A stretch of 64,000 bases of DNA from Wallemia ichthyophaga EXF-994 (Eukaryota > Basidiomycota > Wallemiomycetes > Wallemiales > Wallemiaceae), in NCBI RefSeq assembly GCF_000400465.1, contig NW_008806286.1, positions 64,762 to 128,761 on the forward strand, written 5' to 3'. The translations under genes and the position numbers were made by a program. Each line of letters begins with the position of its first letter. The stretch's first letter is position 1. Of this stretch, positions 10,636-22,179 are shown piece by piece. The notes beneath the pieces were generated by a model. It was not told the origin of the DNA. It made no database searches and was given only the letters and a program-made list of their open reading frames with translations.

Positions 10636-11394
10636 ATGAAGCAAATACGAAATTTAAGCCGGATGCAGAAGAGTTTAAGAACATTTAATCGCTCAGATAT
10701 AAAACACGCTTTTTATAATGCAATACACGATGGTAGATCTATATCACCTTATAATATGCGTGAACTCGTATCTAGATATCTCTACAGGGACTTTGATTTC
10801 GTTTTGCAGGTACTGGGGATGTTACACAAGCACAATCAGCTCAATGTTAGTCTAATCAACCATACGATAAACCTTCTACCCGGTGCAGATCTTTTTATCC
10901 GGTTAAACGAGCTCAAACAGCTCAATATCGGAATAGAAAGCTACAACACAGCCCTCAAGCGTCTTAGTGGGATTAGTAGAGAACAATGCGTTGAATTGTT
11001 CGATACTCTGGCTGCTGCGAACGTCGTCAACAGCAATTCATACAAATACGTCGTCAAAAGCATCTTAAACTACCCGATAAACACTTCTCGCGATTATGTC
11101 ATTGTTAAGCGTCTCTATCAACACATAGACACTTTAGACGAGACTTTGGTTCACCGGCTGATCGAACTTTTCACGATCGTCGACGACGCTCACAATGTTA
11201 AGCTGCTATACGACAAGCACAAGCTTTTAATAGACAATATATCATTATTCAAGGTAGTAAATTACTTTACACGTGTGGATATTAATCTCGCTAGGTGTAT
11301 ACTGGATGAGTGGTTGCGGTTCAATCAAACGACCCCCTCAATGGAGCTGCTTGAATTGAAATTATCACGCTCACAGCTAGCTGAGAGTGGCTAG
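10636..11394 (+). CDS. Hypothetical helical-repeat protein, possibly mitochondrial PPR-like
   Basis: Single exon of 252 aa. The N-terminus is basic with regularly spaced Arg (MKQIRNLSRMQKSLRTFNRSDIKH), as in mitochondrial presequences. The rest looks all-helical, with paired amphipathic helices about 35 residues apart (for example NIGIESYNTALKRLSGISRE and SREQCVELFDTLAAANVVNS), a pattern resembling PPR units, but I cannot assign canonical repeats. It may be a mitochondrial RNA-metabolism factor; this is a guess from architecture. Its last 18 bp overlap the 3' end of the convergent minus-strand gene. Confidence 0.6.
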   Translation: MKQIRNLSRMQKSLRTFNRSDIKHAFYNAIHDGRSISPYNMRELVSRYLYRDFDFVLQVLGMLHKHNQLNVSLINHTINLLPGADLFIRLNELKQLNIGIESYNTALKRLSGISREQCVELFDTLAAANVVNSNSYKYVVKSILNYPINTSRDYVIVKRLYQHIDTLDETLVHRLIELFTIVDDAHNVKLLYDKHKLLIDNISLFKVVNYFTRVDINLARCILDEWLRFNQTTPSMELLELKLSRSQLAESG

Positions 11395-12140
11395 TCGTAT
11401 TGGATGTGGTCTGCCCATATTGAATCGATCGAGCGGCTGCATATTGAAACTGTGTTGTTTCTCATCTTTGAAAGTAACCAGCGGGATATTCTCTTGATGG
11501 ATATCATCAGTGTTGGCGTAGAGTATCTCATCAATAGCTTCTCCCTCATTATCAAAGCTTCCATCAAAACCTTCATGTTCTTCAGCTACTTTACCCTCTC
11601 GCATACGATTTCTCCCCTCTTCTGCCTTCACTTGACGCTCTACCTCATCTCTCACCTCGTTACGGTCCCTTGTACCCATTTCATCCACTTCCCCTTCAGC
11701 TTCAGTTATGTTGAATTGGTGTGGGTGTTTCTCCACTTTGACAAAAGGCGCACGATGTTTGATGAGTATGAAGAGGCGCTTGAAGACCCAGAAACCGAAA
11801 AAAGTTAGTCCACAGGGAGCTGTGGAGGGTAAGTGATGTTGGTGGTAATCAGCACGTCTCATTCTATCATCGCTCTCCACCCACATAGAATTATAAGCGC
11901 TTTGATCGGCGGCGTCATTTTCAGATCGTACCCACAAAGAACACTGCTAAGTTGGTAGATTGGAATTATTGTACTTTTGATGCACCTACTCTTTTGCGCA
12001 TGGATCTGAATTTAGACTGATTGCGTGTGTTGACCACGACAGACTGGATGTGATTTGAAAGGTAAATCACGCAGAAAACACAGCACACACCTTAGCAGTA
12101 TCAAGCACACAGTTACAATCATGACGGTCATTGTGGTCAT
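11377..12140 (-). CDS. Hypothetical small single-pass membrane protein, three-exon model
   Basis: Proposed exons 12140-12087, 12016-11990 and 11946-11377 (216 aa), joined through a 70-nt and a 43-nt intron, all phase 0. Exon 1 encodes a hydrophobic segment (MTTMTVMIVTVCLILLRC) that is followed after splicing by a basic cluster (SKFRSMRKR), the usual inside-positive flank of a membrane anchor. The long third exon is acidic and Glu-rich, with a second short hydrophobic block (GLTFFGFWVFKRLFILI). No family recognised. The third exon is an uninterrupted frame and the most secure part; the two upstream exons are inferred from splice signals and the membrane-topology logic. The stop codon overlaps the end of the plus-strand gene by 18 bp. 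Confidence 0.42.
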
Positions 12141-12356
12141 TGTAATAATTACCCAATCAACTGCATTCTTTGCGCTGTTTGAATACGGTTGAACGGCGAA
12201 ATCACGTCATGTGAAGATGAAATACGTAAAGACAGGTTATAATGTCATTCATAGCATCGTATTATAAGCAATAAATTACAATTTAGCATTAAAGGTACTG
12301 GGATTGATTAGTGGGAATGTGAGTCAGGGGCACGTACGCACAATCTGCCAAATTGC

Positions 12357-13163
12357 TTACTTGGTAGCATCATCGAAGCGCTTAGCGGTTTCAGCTGGGA
12401 TAGACTGTTAGAGAGGAACACCAAAAAACACCGCACTCACCCCAGTTAATGACGTTGAAAATGGCGTTGAGGTAATCTGGCTTGACGTTCTTGTATTGGA
12501 GGTAGAAAGCGTGTTCCCAGATGTCAATACCAAAGAGTGGGACGTGTGGGGGAGTAACAGGGTCTTGGTTTGCGGTGGTCACCACTTCGATGCGCTTATT
12601 CTTGGAGTTGAGGGCGAGCCATCCCCAGCCAGAGCCTTGGATACCAGCAGTAGCGGCGGTGACTTCCTTCTTCATGTTTTCGTAACCGCCGAGGTCGCGC
12701 TCAACTGCCTTGGCGAATGCTGAGCCTTCTGGGTACTTGGCTTCTGCCGAGTTGGCTGGAGCGAGGTTCTTCCAGAAGAGAGAGTGGTTGATGTGGCCAC
12801 CGCCATTGAACTTAAGTGCTGCTTGAAGGGCGATCTGTGACTTTACGTCTTTGGCAGATTGTGCTTCTGCGAGACTCTTCTCTGCGCCGTTGAGGGCGTT
12901 AACGTAGCTGAAGAGGGGGTATTAGCGGGTTTGCGGTATAGAATTGACAGCCACTCACGTCTGGTGGTGCTTGGTGTGGTGGATAGTCTGTTTCCGTTAG
13001 TTGGTGTCTTCTGCGCCAATTCTCTCTTCTCACCATCTACAGCGCAAACAGCGCACACGTCAGCAGCGTCAAATAGAGTCAAAGATCCACTCACAATCTC
13101 CTCGCAGATGAATGGCTCAAGTGCGTTGTATGCATATGGTAATTGTGGGAGTGTGTGTGCCAT
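12357..13163 (-). CDS. Manganese superoxide dismutase, apparently cytosolic form
   Basis: Four exons: 13163-13095, 12987-12959, 12907-12441 and 12394-12357; introns are 107, 51 and 46 nt; 200 aa. Metal ligands are H26 (IHHTKHH), H74 (GGGHINHS), D161 and H165 ([10 protein letters not shown]), and the Mn-type Gln is at Q123 ([10 protein letters not shown]). The third intron has a cryptic earlier acceptor (TAACAG) that would truncate the protein; the correct one restores the conserved VINWAETAKRF ending. The chain begins [15 protein letters not shown], directly at the first residues of the mature enzyme, so no mitochondrial presequence is encoded. Cytosolic Mn-SODs of this type are known in several fungi. 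It converts superoxide to hydrogen peroxide and dioxygen. The promoter is shared with the divergent amidase gene and contains a repeat array. Confidence 0.95.
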
Positions 13164-13259
13164 TTTTCACGTGGTTGTTTCGGTGTAAGAGGTTATTAAT
13201 CATGATGACCTCATTTGGGTGTTAAAAATTGCATCATCAGCGTATAGTTTGTTGTGTTT

Positions 13260-13361
13260 CTAGTCCACGCTTCATTTTTACTAGTCTTTCCCGTACCTTT
13301 ACTAGCTCCTTCAATTATCCTAGTCGACACTTCAGTTTCACTAGTCGACGCTGATATTCAT
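13260..13361. repeat. Phased 21-bp degenerate repeat array in the SOD/amidase promoter
   Basis: Five copies of a unit beginning CTAGTC (the third is CTAGCT) start at 13260, 13281, 13302, 13320 and 13341, with spacings of 21, 21, 18 and 21 bp. Units 1 and 4 agree at 17 of 21 positions (CTAGTCSACRCTTCA then T-rich). The array occupies the middle of the 325-bp divergent intergenic region between the Mn-SOD and amidase start codons. Regular spacing of about two helical turns suggests a protein-binding array; function is inferred. Confidence 0.7.
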
Positions 13362-13488
13362 TCGTTCAACTGAAATACATAAGCTCTTTGCTCGATTTAA
13401 ATTGCTTAAATGGTTGGATTCCAGTAAATATTTCACATCTCCACTTCTTTTGCTCCTTCTCGCCTTCTTTTTCCGTTTTACACCGGCA

Positions 13489-15566
13489 ATGCCATCATCC
13501 TGGAAAGAGAAAGCGCTTAACAAGCGGAGCATACGCGATGGGCAGATACGTGGGGTGCTTGACAGGCTGCAGGGCGGTGGGCACGAAGACAGCCTCGATA
13601 CCGCCATCCGTTCGCTTACCGGTGGGTGGATTACACTCCCAGATAGGGTCACTGACAAACCCCACTACACACAGCCACGGCTCTTGCTGGCAGAATAGCA
13701 GCCAAGGAATACACAGCCACGCGTGTCCTCGAAGCCTACATTCGCGGCAGTGTTGCGGCGCATGAGCGCACAAATTGTCTCACTGAGGGTATGTCCGGGT
13801 GAGCACTGATATCTGTCCTCAATGTTCCCGCAGTCCTCTACGAACGCGCCCTCGAAACGGCTACCCAACTCGACGAGCACTTGGCCCGCACCGGCGCCAC
13901 TGTCGGCCCGCTTCACGGTGTGCCCATCAGCGTGAAGGACGTTGTCCAGGTGAAAGACGTCGACTCTACATTAGGCTTTACAAAGTGGGTGTGGAGGTGC
14001 GCGTGGTGTTGGAGTGCTGTCTAAACAAATGAACACAGCTGGATCGGCAACCGAGCCGCGGACGACGCAGCTATCGTCAAGATACTCGTTCATGCCGGTG
14101 CGGTCCCCCTCGTCAAAACCAACATACCGCAGACGATGCTCTCGTTCGAATGCTCCAACCCTCTCTGGGGAAGGACTGTGCATCCGCACAACAGCGCATA
14201 CACCAGCGGAGGCAGCTCTGGCGGCGAGGCGGCACTTCTCGCCTGTCACGGGTCTGCTGCTGGTATAGGTACTGATATCGGAGGTGCGCAAAATGCACCA
14301 CACCGCCTTGACGTACACCTAATCACCAATTGCAGGCTCCTTGCGCATCCCCACCGGCTATTGCGGCCTTTACTCGATAAAGCCGGGCTGCGGTAGATGG
14401 CCTTACAGCGGCATGCAGCGTGAGTGGTGGAGTGATCCATTTTGTCCTTGATTTTCATTTCTCACCTCTTACCTTGACTCTCATCAGCATTGGTAGCAGG
14501 ATTCGAAGGAATAAAGGCGGGGCTGGGCCCAATGGCGCGGAGTGTGGTAGATTTAGAGCTGATAGCTCGCGCCGTGCTCGACTCACCCATCAAGTTGAAT
14601 GTCTCAGAAGGGTCACTCGCGCCTGTGCCGTATCGCCCCATAAACCTTCCCCAAAAGCTGCGTTTCGGGTACTACGCCGACAGCAACTTTGTCCGCTCAT
14701 CGCCGGCTATGCGTAGAGGAGTGTTCGAGACAATCGACAAGATGCGCGAAGCGGGTCACGAATGCATCGATGTTGGCCCAGTTGATGCTGAGTCAGCGCT
14801 AGAGATATTCGTCGCTCTCTCGGCAGCTGATGGTTTCAACACCCTTATGGAACCACTTGGCGATGATCCGCGCGAACCTGCCCTCTTCCTCGTCGGACTG
14901 GGTGCTAGTCTACCCTGGCCTGTGCGCAAGATGGCAGGGTGGCTCTTAGAGACATTTACGCCTAATAGCGGGTTCGCACGCGCTTTGAGACAGTCGGGTG
15001 CCAAGACCGTGCACGACTACTGGGCGTGGACGGCGAAACGCGACGATTTCGCCAGTCAGTTCAGAAAGGAGGTGAGTGGAGTGGTATTGGTGTGTATTGC
15101 ATTGACAGTATCAGGTCTTTCACAAACATAACCTAGACGGCCTCATCGCACCCCTGCAAGCATTACCGAATGTACCGCACACTCTCACCAAGTACCTCAA
15201 CCTGATCGCGGCAGATACTGTGCTATACAATGTTACCGATAGCAGTGAGTGGATTCTGTTGTAGGGTAGGGTACATACTGCTAACAGCCTTTCACAGCCG
15301 TGGGGATAGTACCTGTGGGCAAGGTAGATAAGGAGAGGGATCAGCTTCCTGCAGCTTACGCACCCGGTAAGGGATGCAGAGCGCAGTTGCTGGAGGATCG
15401 GATGTATGGAGGGAAGGAGCCGGTGTACAATGCAGACAAAATGGATGGACTGCCTCTGGCTGTGCAGATAGTCACGGAAAAGGCATTTGAGGATGAAAAG
15501 GTGATTGAGCTGATGAAAGTGGTGGATGGGGCAGTGAATGGATCAAGTAAAGGCGTATCAGAATAA
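13489..15566 (+). CDS. Amidase-signature hydrolase (FAAH/acetamidase-like)
   Basis: Eight exons: 13489-13621, 13675-13788, 13834-13984, 14039-14283, 14336-14419, 14488-15071, 15115-15244 and 15298-15566; 569 aa from the ATG at 13489. The amidase catalytic triad is visible: Lys in GVPISVKDVV, the cis-Ser in TSGGSSGGEA and the nucleophilic Ser in GIGTDIGGSLRIP, the last completed only after splicing intron 4. It hydrolyses carboxamides; the fungal members include acetamidases and fatty-acid-amide hydrolases, and substrate cannot be read here. An in-frame ATG at 13402 would add a strongly hydrophobic leader (SPLLLLLLAFFF), giving a membrane anchor like mammalian FAAH; the alternative is that this pyrimidine-rich stretch is untranslated leader. 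Confidence 0.9.
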
Positions 15567-15722
15567 ACACTCAAAATACATTAAAACACTTGGAAACATT
15601 GTAAAAGGAATTTTCATTTTATTTTTCTCGCTCGCTCTTATCGACATAGATACGACAGAGGCTGTCCATCACGTCGTCGCCGCCAACAGCGCAAACAAGT
15701 AAATTAAAAAATAAAATAAAAT

Positions 15723-17551
15723 ATGGGAGCTTGTGTTAGTTGCTGTATTGCACGCCAGCAGGGGGAGGAGTATAGCCAGCTTCTACTGGACAGCGAGAGA
15801 GACGCAGTAGCAGAATGTGGGTGGATGTATTGCATATAGAATGAACTCAACTGAGGGAAAAACAGTACTGGCATATCTTGAGAACAGAGATAATGTGCCT
15901 TGGTTCGATGAGCAGGATGAGGATTCGACGGGATCGCCGCTGGGAGCATTGACGACGCTGGCGTATTCAGTAGGTTTGAATTGCAAGCGTATTTGAAGTA
16001 CTCTGATCAATTCTAGTCAAACGTTGACTTACAACGCTCCGCCGCTCTCGCTTTCGCTGAAATTACGGAAAAGGAGGTTAGACAAGTCGGAAGGGATACG
16101 CTGGAGCCTCTATTATACCTCCTAGCCAATCACGATACAGAAGTACAAAGAGCTTCCTCAGCTGCTTTAGGTAATTTGGCTGTGAATACAGACAATAAGC
16201 TGCTCATAGTTAGGTTAGGCGGGATCGAACCTCTCATCCGCCAAATGCTCAGCCCAAACGTTGAAGTTCAATGTAATGCTGTTGGCTGCGTTACAAACCT
16301 AGCCACACACGACGAAAATAAGACTAAGATTGCGAAATCTGGTGCACTCGTTCCTCTCACTAGACTGGCTAGATCTAAAGATATGCGTGTTCAGCGGAAT
16401 GCTACAGGCGCTTTACTCAACATGACACATTCAGGTGGGTCATGTATTCCCCACTTTACTTTCATTTACGCCAATTTTCAGACGAAAATCGTCAGCAACT
16501 AGTCAATGCTGGTGCTATACCCGTGCTTGTGTCCTTATTGGCCTCTCCAGATACTGATGTTCAATACTATTGTACTACAGCTTTATCAAATATCGCTGTA
16601 GACGTTAATAATAGGAAACGCTTATCTCAAAACGAGCCAAAGCTGGTTAATTCACTCGTAGCACTAATGGAATCACCTTCGCTTAAAGTTCAATGTCAAT
16701 CAGCACTTGCATTGAGAAATTTGGCATCTGATGAGAAATATCAAGTTGAAATAGTGCGTAATGGAGGGTTACCACCGCTATTACGTCTATTAAGATCTTC
16801 ATTCCTCCCACTCATACTGAGTGCAGCAGCATGCGTTAGAAACGTATCAATACATCCAGCAAATGAAGCACCAATAATTGATGGAGGGTTTTTACAGCCA
16901 TTAATAGATTTACTTGGATTTGGAGAGAATGAGGAGGTACAATGTCACGCTATTAGTACTTTGCGCAATCTAGCAGCATCAAGTGAGCGAAACAAAGGAG
17001 CGATAGTAAGAGCGGGAGCGGCAAGAAGAGTGAGAGATTTAGTTAGGGAAGCACCAATGGCAGTACAGTCAGAAATGACAGCATGCGCGGCAGTCTTAGC
17101 GCTGAGTGATGATCTCAAGAGCACACTGCTTGATATGGGCATGTGTGAATGCCTTATACCATTAACAGGCTCACAGAGTGTGGAAGTGCAAGGAAATTCA
17201 GCAGCAGCACTTGGAAATCTATCAAGCAAGGCGGAAGACTATACGATATTCAACGAAGTATGGATGAAGCCAGAAGGAGGATTACATGGGTACTTGGTGA
17301 GATTCTTGGGTAGTCCAGATAACACATTCCAGCATATAGCCGTGTGGACGTTGGTGCAATTGTTGGAGAGTGGGGATACAGAGTTACTGGAGAATATCAA
17401 GCAATCAGCGCTGATTCTCCCATTAATCAAAAGACTCTCGACGGAAGACACATCCCAGGACAACGAATCGAGCTACAGCTACGACAACGAGATGGAGGGT
17501 GAAGGGGAAATAAAAGCGCTTTCAAGGAGAATAATAGAGATAATCTCATAA
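15723..17551 (+). CDS. VAC8: VAC8 vacuolar armadillo-repeat protein
   Basis: Four exons: 15723-15816, 15866-15969, 16017-16434 and 16482-17551; introns are 47-49 nt; 561 aa. The N-terminus MGACVSCC carries Gly2 for myristoylation and Cys4, Cys7 and Cys8 for palmitoylation. The rest is a run of armadillo repeats, such as [56 protein letters not shown] and [19 protein letters not shown]. Family knowledge: Vac8 anchors to the vacuole membrane and acts as adaptor for vacuole inheritance (Vac17), nucleus-vacuole junctions (Nvj1), fusion and autophagy (Atg13). Length matches the family. Confidence 0.96.
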
Positions 17552-17640
17552 ATATATTTTAACAAATTAATGTGATTTTAGTGGAAATTGATTTGGTATA
17601 ATTTTACAAGGCGTCGATAGATTCCCAATTCCCATCGACC

Positions 17641-19904
17641 ATGTCCTCGCCAAAGGAAATGAAGAATGTGAGTTGGGGATATTATTGAAAGCCTCATCTA
17701 ACTCACAGCAGCCACAGATATTAGAAGCTAAGCGTATAGAGCATGAGCTGGAGCGTGAGCGTCAGAGGAAGATGTTCGACCAGGAAATGAAAAGGCTGGA
17801 GGATGAGCATAAAAAGGAAGAACAGCAGCTACTATCCTCTAGCAGCTGTCCTTCGAGTCCACCACCGAACAAGCACCTCCTCCCAAGTTACATGGACTCA
17901 AGAAGATATTCTGATGATTTTGATTTCGAGGACGATGACAAATTTCCTGTTCTGATTAAAGATATCGATGGCAAGTTCAATACAAAGCTGTCGATTTCGC
18001 GTCCTCCTTCCACAAACTCAAGATTTTACGATTTAGACTTCAATATTCCTAATAACCCTCCATATCCACTTACATCACCTAATCCTCCTTCTAGCCATGG
18101 TCATGGTCATAGTAACAATAACAGTAGAAGGTCTTTGACCCCGAATCAATCCCATTCCAAGTCACAGTCACAGTCACAGTCACAATCACAGTCTCACTCC
18201 CAGTCTCACTCTCAAAACACCTCAAATAAGGTCGATAACGATTTAAATCGCTTCATTGGCGTTAAACTTGAGGACATTAAGGGTGAAATCTATAACCTCT
18301 GCAAAGACCAACATGGCTGTCGTTACTTGCAGAAAAAGTTGGAAGATGATGATCCACTTGATGATTTGGTTGATGGCGTTAAATTAACATCCAGACAACT
18401 CATCTTCAATCAAATCTATACTCACTTCTCTGAACTGATGACTGATCCATTCGGTAATTATCTCTGTCAGAAATTATTGGAATTTGCAAACGATCAACAA
18501 CGAGACACGCTCTGTGAAACTGTGTCCCCCGAATTGGTTACCATATCTCTAAACATGCACGGTACTCGTGCCGTTCAAAAAATGATTGATTACCTCTCAA
18601 CCAGAAGACAAATCAACACCATCATCATGAGCTTATCTTTAAACGTTGTCACTTTGATTAAAGATTTAAATGGTAATCACGTCATTCAAAAGTGCCTCAA
18701 TAGACTCATCCCTAACGATAATCAATTCATTTACAACGCCGTCGCTTCAAATTGTATTGAAGTCGCCACTCATAGACATGGTTGTTGTGTCTTACAAAGA
18801 TGCATCGATCATGCTTCTGATCAACAGCGTATTCAATTAGTTACCGAGATTACTTTCCACGCTCTCACCCTTATTCAAGACCCTTTCGGTAATTACGTCG
18901 TACAATACGTTCTTGATTTGAACGATAATAGGTTCAGTGACGGCGTCGTTAGACAATTCCTTGGTCATATTTGTGCCTTGTCAGTACAAAAGTTCTCTTC
19001 AAATGTTATTGAGAAGTGTATTAGAGTTGCTGATGCTTCAACTCGCTCAAGTGTAATAGATGAACTCAATCATCGCCCTCGTCTCGAAAAGTTACTTCGT
19101 GACGCTTTTGGAAATTATGTTGTACAAACAGCCCTAGATTTTGCTGAACCAGTTCAAAGGATTGCTTTAGTTGAAGCAATTAGACCCATCTTACCAATGA
19201 TTAGAAACACTCCATACGGAAAACGTATTCAATCCAAACTACAAAGAGCTTCCATGTTTATCAGAGACAGCTCTGATCCTACTTTTGGTTTAAGAGCTGC
19301 CGGTCCGCCTGGTGTAAACAATGGCGGTGGATTCAGGAGTGCTTCTGCCTCCAATTTCAGCGGTGGACACTCTCCATCCTTGTTAGGTATGGGTAGGAGT
19401 GTATCGTCGCACGGATTAGACTATCAATCTCTCTCGACACCATTTTTGAACGTAGACAATCACTCAAACACTGCATTAGCTGCTGCTGCCCATCATCAAC
19501 ATGCTCAACAATTAGCTGCACTTGCGAATGTCAATGTATCTTCACCTAGTGTTGGTGGTGTCGGTGGTTTGGGTGGTGTTAGTGGGATGAACAGCATGAA
19601 TGGCGTAAATGGTGTGAATGGAATCAATGGTGATAGTAGATTAGTCCATCCAATCAACCTCACCAGTCCAATCAATTTGGGTACAATGAATGCTGCTGCT
19701 GCAAACGTTCAAGCTCAACACGCTCAACATGCTCAACACGCTCCTCAGGCGCAACCTGGATTTGATTACTTTTTCTCTCCAGCTGCACCAGCTGCTCAGC
19801 ACCCGACGCACCCTACACACGCAACGCACGCAACGCACAACAACTTGGACACCCCGAATAACTCTAATCCATACTCGGCTGCCTTCTCGACGCCTTATAT
19901 ATAA
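17641..19904 (+). CDS. PUF4: Pumilio/PUF-domain mRNA-binding protein, Puf4-like
   Basis: Two exons: a 27-nt first coding exon (17641-17667) and 17709-19904, separated by a 41-nt intron; 740 aa. A short coiled coil (EHELERERQRKMFDQEMK) and a Ser/Gln/His-rich linker precede eight PUF repeats (about residues 200-535). Recognition helices include HGCRYLQKKLE, FGNYLCQKLLE, HGTRAVQKMID, NGNHVIQKCLN, HGCCVLQRCID, FGNYVVQYVLD, SSNVIEKCIR and FGNYVVQTALD. These match yeast Puf4 better than Puf3. Family knowledge: Puf4-type proteins bind UGUA-containing 3'UTR elements and promote deadenylation and decay. The C-terminal 190 residues are low-complexity (Ala/His/Gln/Gly/Asn-rich). Confidence 0.9.
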
Positions 19905-20075
19905 TAGTCTCTCTCATTCTCCCCTGTAATCTGACTTGGTTGTTGTAGAAAAAACTCAATCCTTGTTATAAAGTATAAGTATCAGTATAAATGTGTTCTT
20001 TTTATTAGGATGTATTTGCACGCTCTATGATTGTAACCATCACTGCGTATAAGTAGACTTGGACGCAAAATTTCA

Positions 20076-20847
20076 ATGTCCGATCATAGCCTACGGGAAA
20101 CGCTGCAATTCGTGTTAGGCGAGGTGGCCATACTGCACAGGGAGGTCAACAGTCTGCGCGAAGAACTGGGCGAGTTGAAGCGTGAGCACAGAGGTGCGAT
20201 GGCGCCGCTACCTATGAGCAGCATAGAGGATGTGGCGTCGACCCCAACAAACATAAACATGAACATGACTATGAGTCAGGACACTCAGGACCCTCACCAC
20301 ACTCGACCGCACGACCAACCACTATTAACTCAGGAAGAAGACCAAGACGCACTGAACAGACTACGCCAGCTATTACAGCCGCAGAAAGCCACACTGAAGC
20401 CAACCAACGACAGCGTCACAGAGCTGTACGAGGAATACGAGCGCGGCATCCACGGTAACCCTTCCCTCAGAGCTCTCGAAAGCGCTTTCGGCAACACGTG
20501 GCGTAGCGCACCTGCCACTAATATGGCCTACAGTCGCAGATTGGTCGTTGTGCGCGAAATTGAAAAACGTGCTAGAGATTACGCTCATTGCGATGGCAGA
20601 CGCGATGCGCTCGTTGACGACACTTATATTTATAGAGCCATTAACGAACTAGAGGACGAGCGTAGGTCGAGCAAATTGCGCATGCACGCTTTTATTCAGC
20701 GCCTTAAGAATAAAAGAGACGGTGGTGAGTGGATGGATGTCTGGCCGGCTCGCTGGCTGGCAACCTGGGATGTATTTCTTACGTGCTGCAGATAAGAAAA
20801 CTCGCAAATCTCGACCGAAAGATGTGCAAGGCGACCATGGTGCGTGA
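20076..20847 (+). CDS. GCR1_C-domain putative transcription factor
   Basis: Two exons: 20076-20724 and 20792-20847, joined through a 67-nt intron with a GTGAGT donor; 234 aa. The N-terminus is a leucine-rich coiled coil (TLQFVLGEVAILHREVNSLREEL). The C-terminal part (about 120-195) has the pattern of the GCR1_C DNA-binding domain: SVTELYEEYERGIHG, SLRALESAFGNTWRS, MAYSRRLVVVREIEK. Family knowledge: the domain is named from yeast Gcr1, an activator of glycolytic genes, but is widespread in fungal regulators. Splicing replaces a Trp-rich intron-read tail with a short basic end (DKKTRKSRPKD). Target genes are unknown. Convergent with the H4 gene. Confidence 0.68.
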
Positions 20848-21048
20848 CTTATCTGAGAGTTTGGATACACCTCACACTGCACAGATACACACTCACACAC
20901 TTCTAAGAAGATTAGATTGTAATGTTAATTTGTAACTTTATTCATTTTGAAGCAACCAAACGCAGAATCTGCACCATTTAAGTCTTAAGTCATCTATGAT
21001 ATTTGTACATAACAATAAATTACAGGATGGAATGGAGGCCAGGCCAAT

Positions 21049-22179
<1,131 letters not shown>

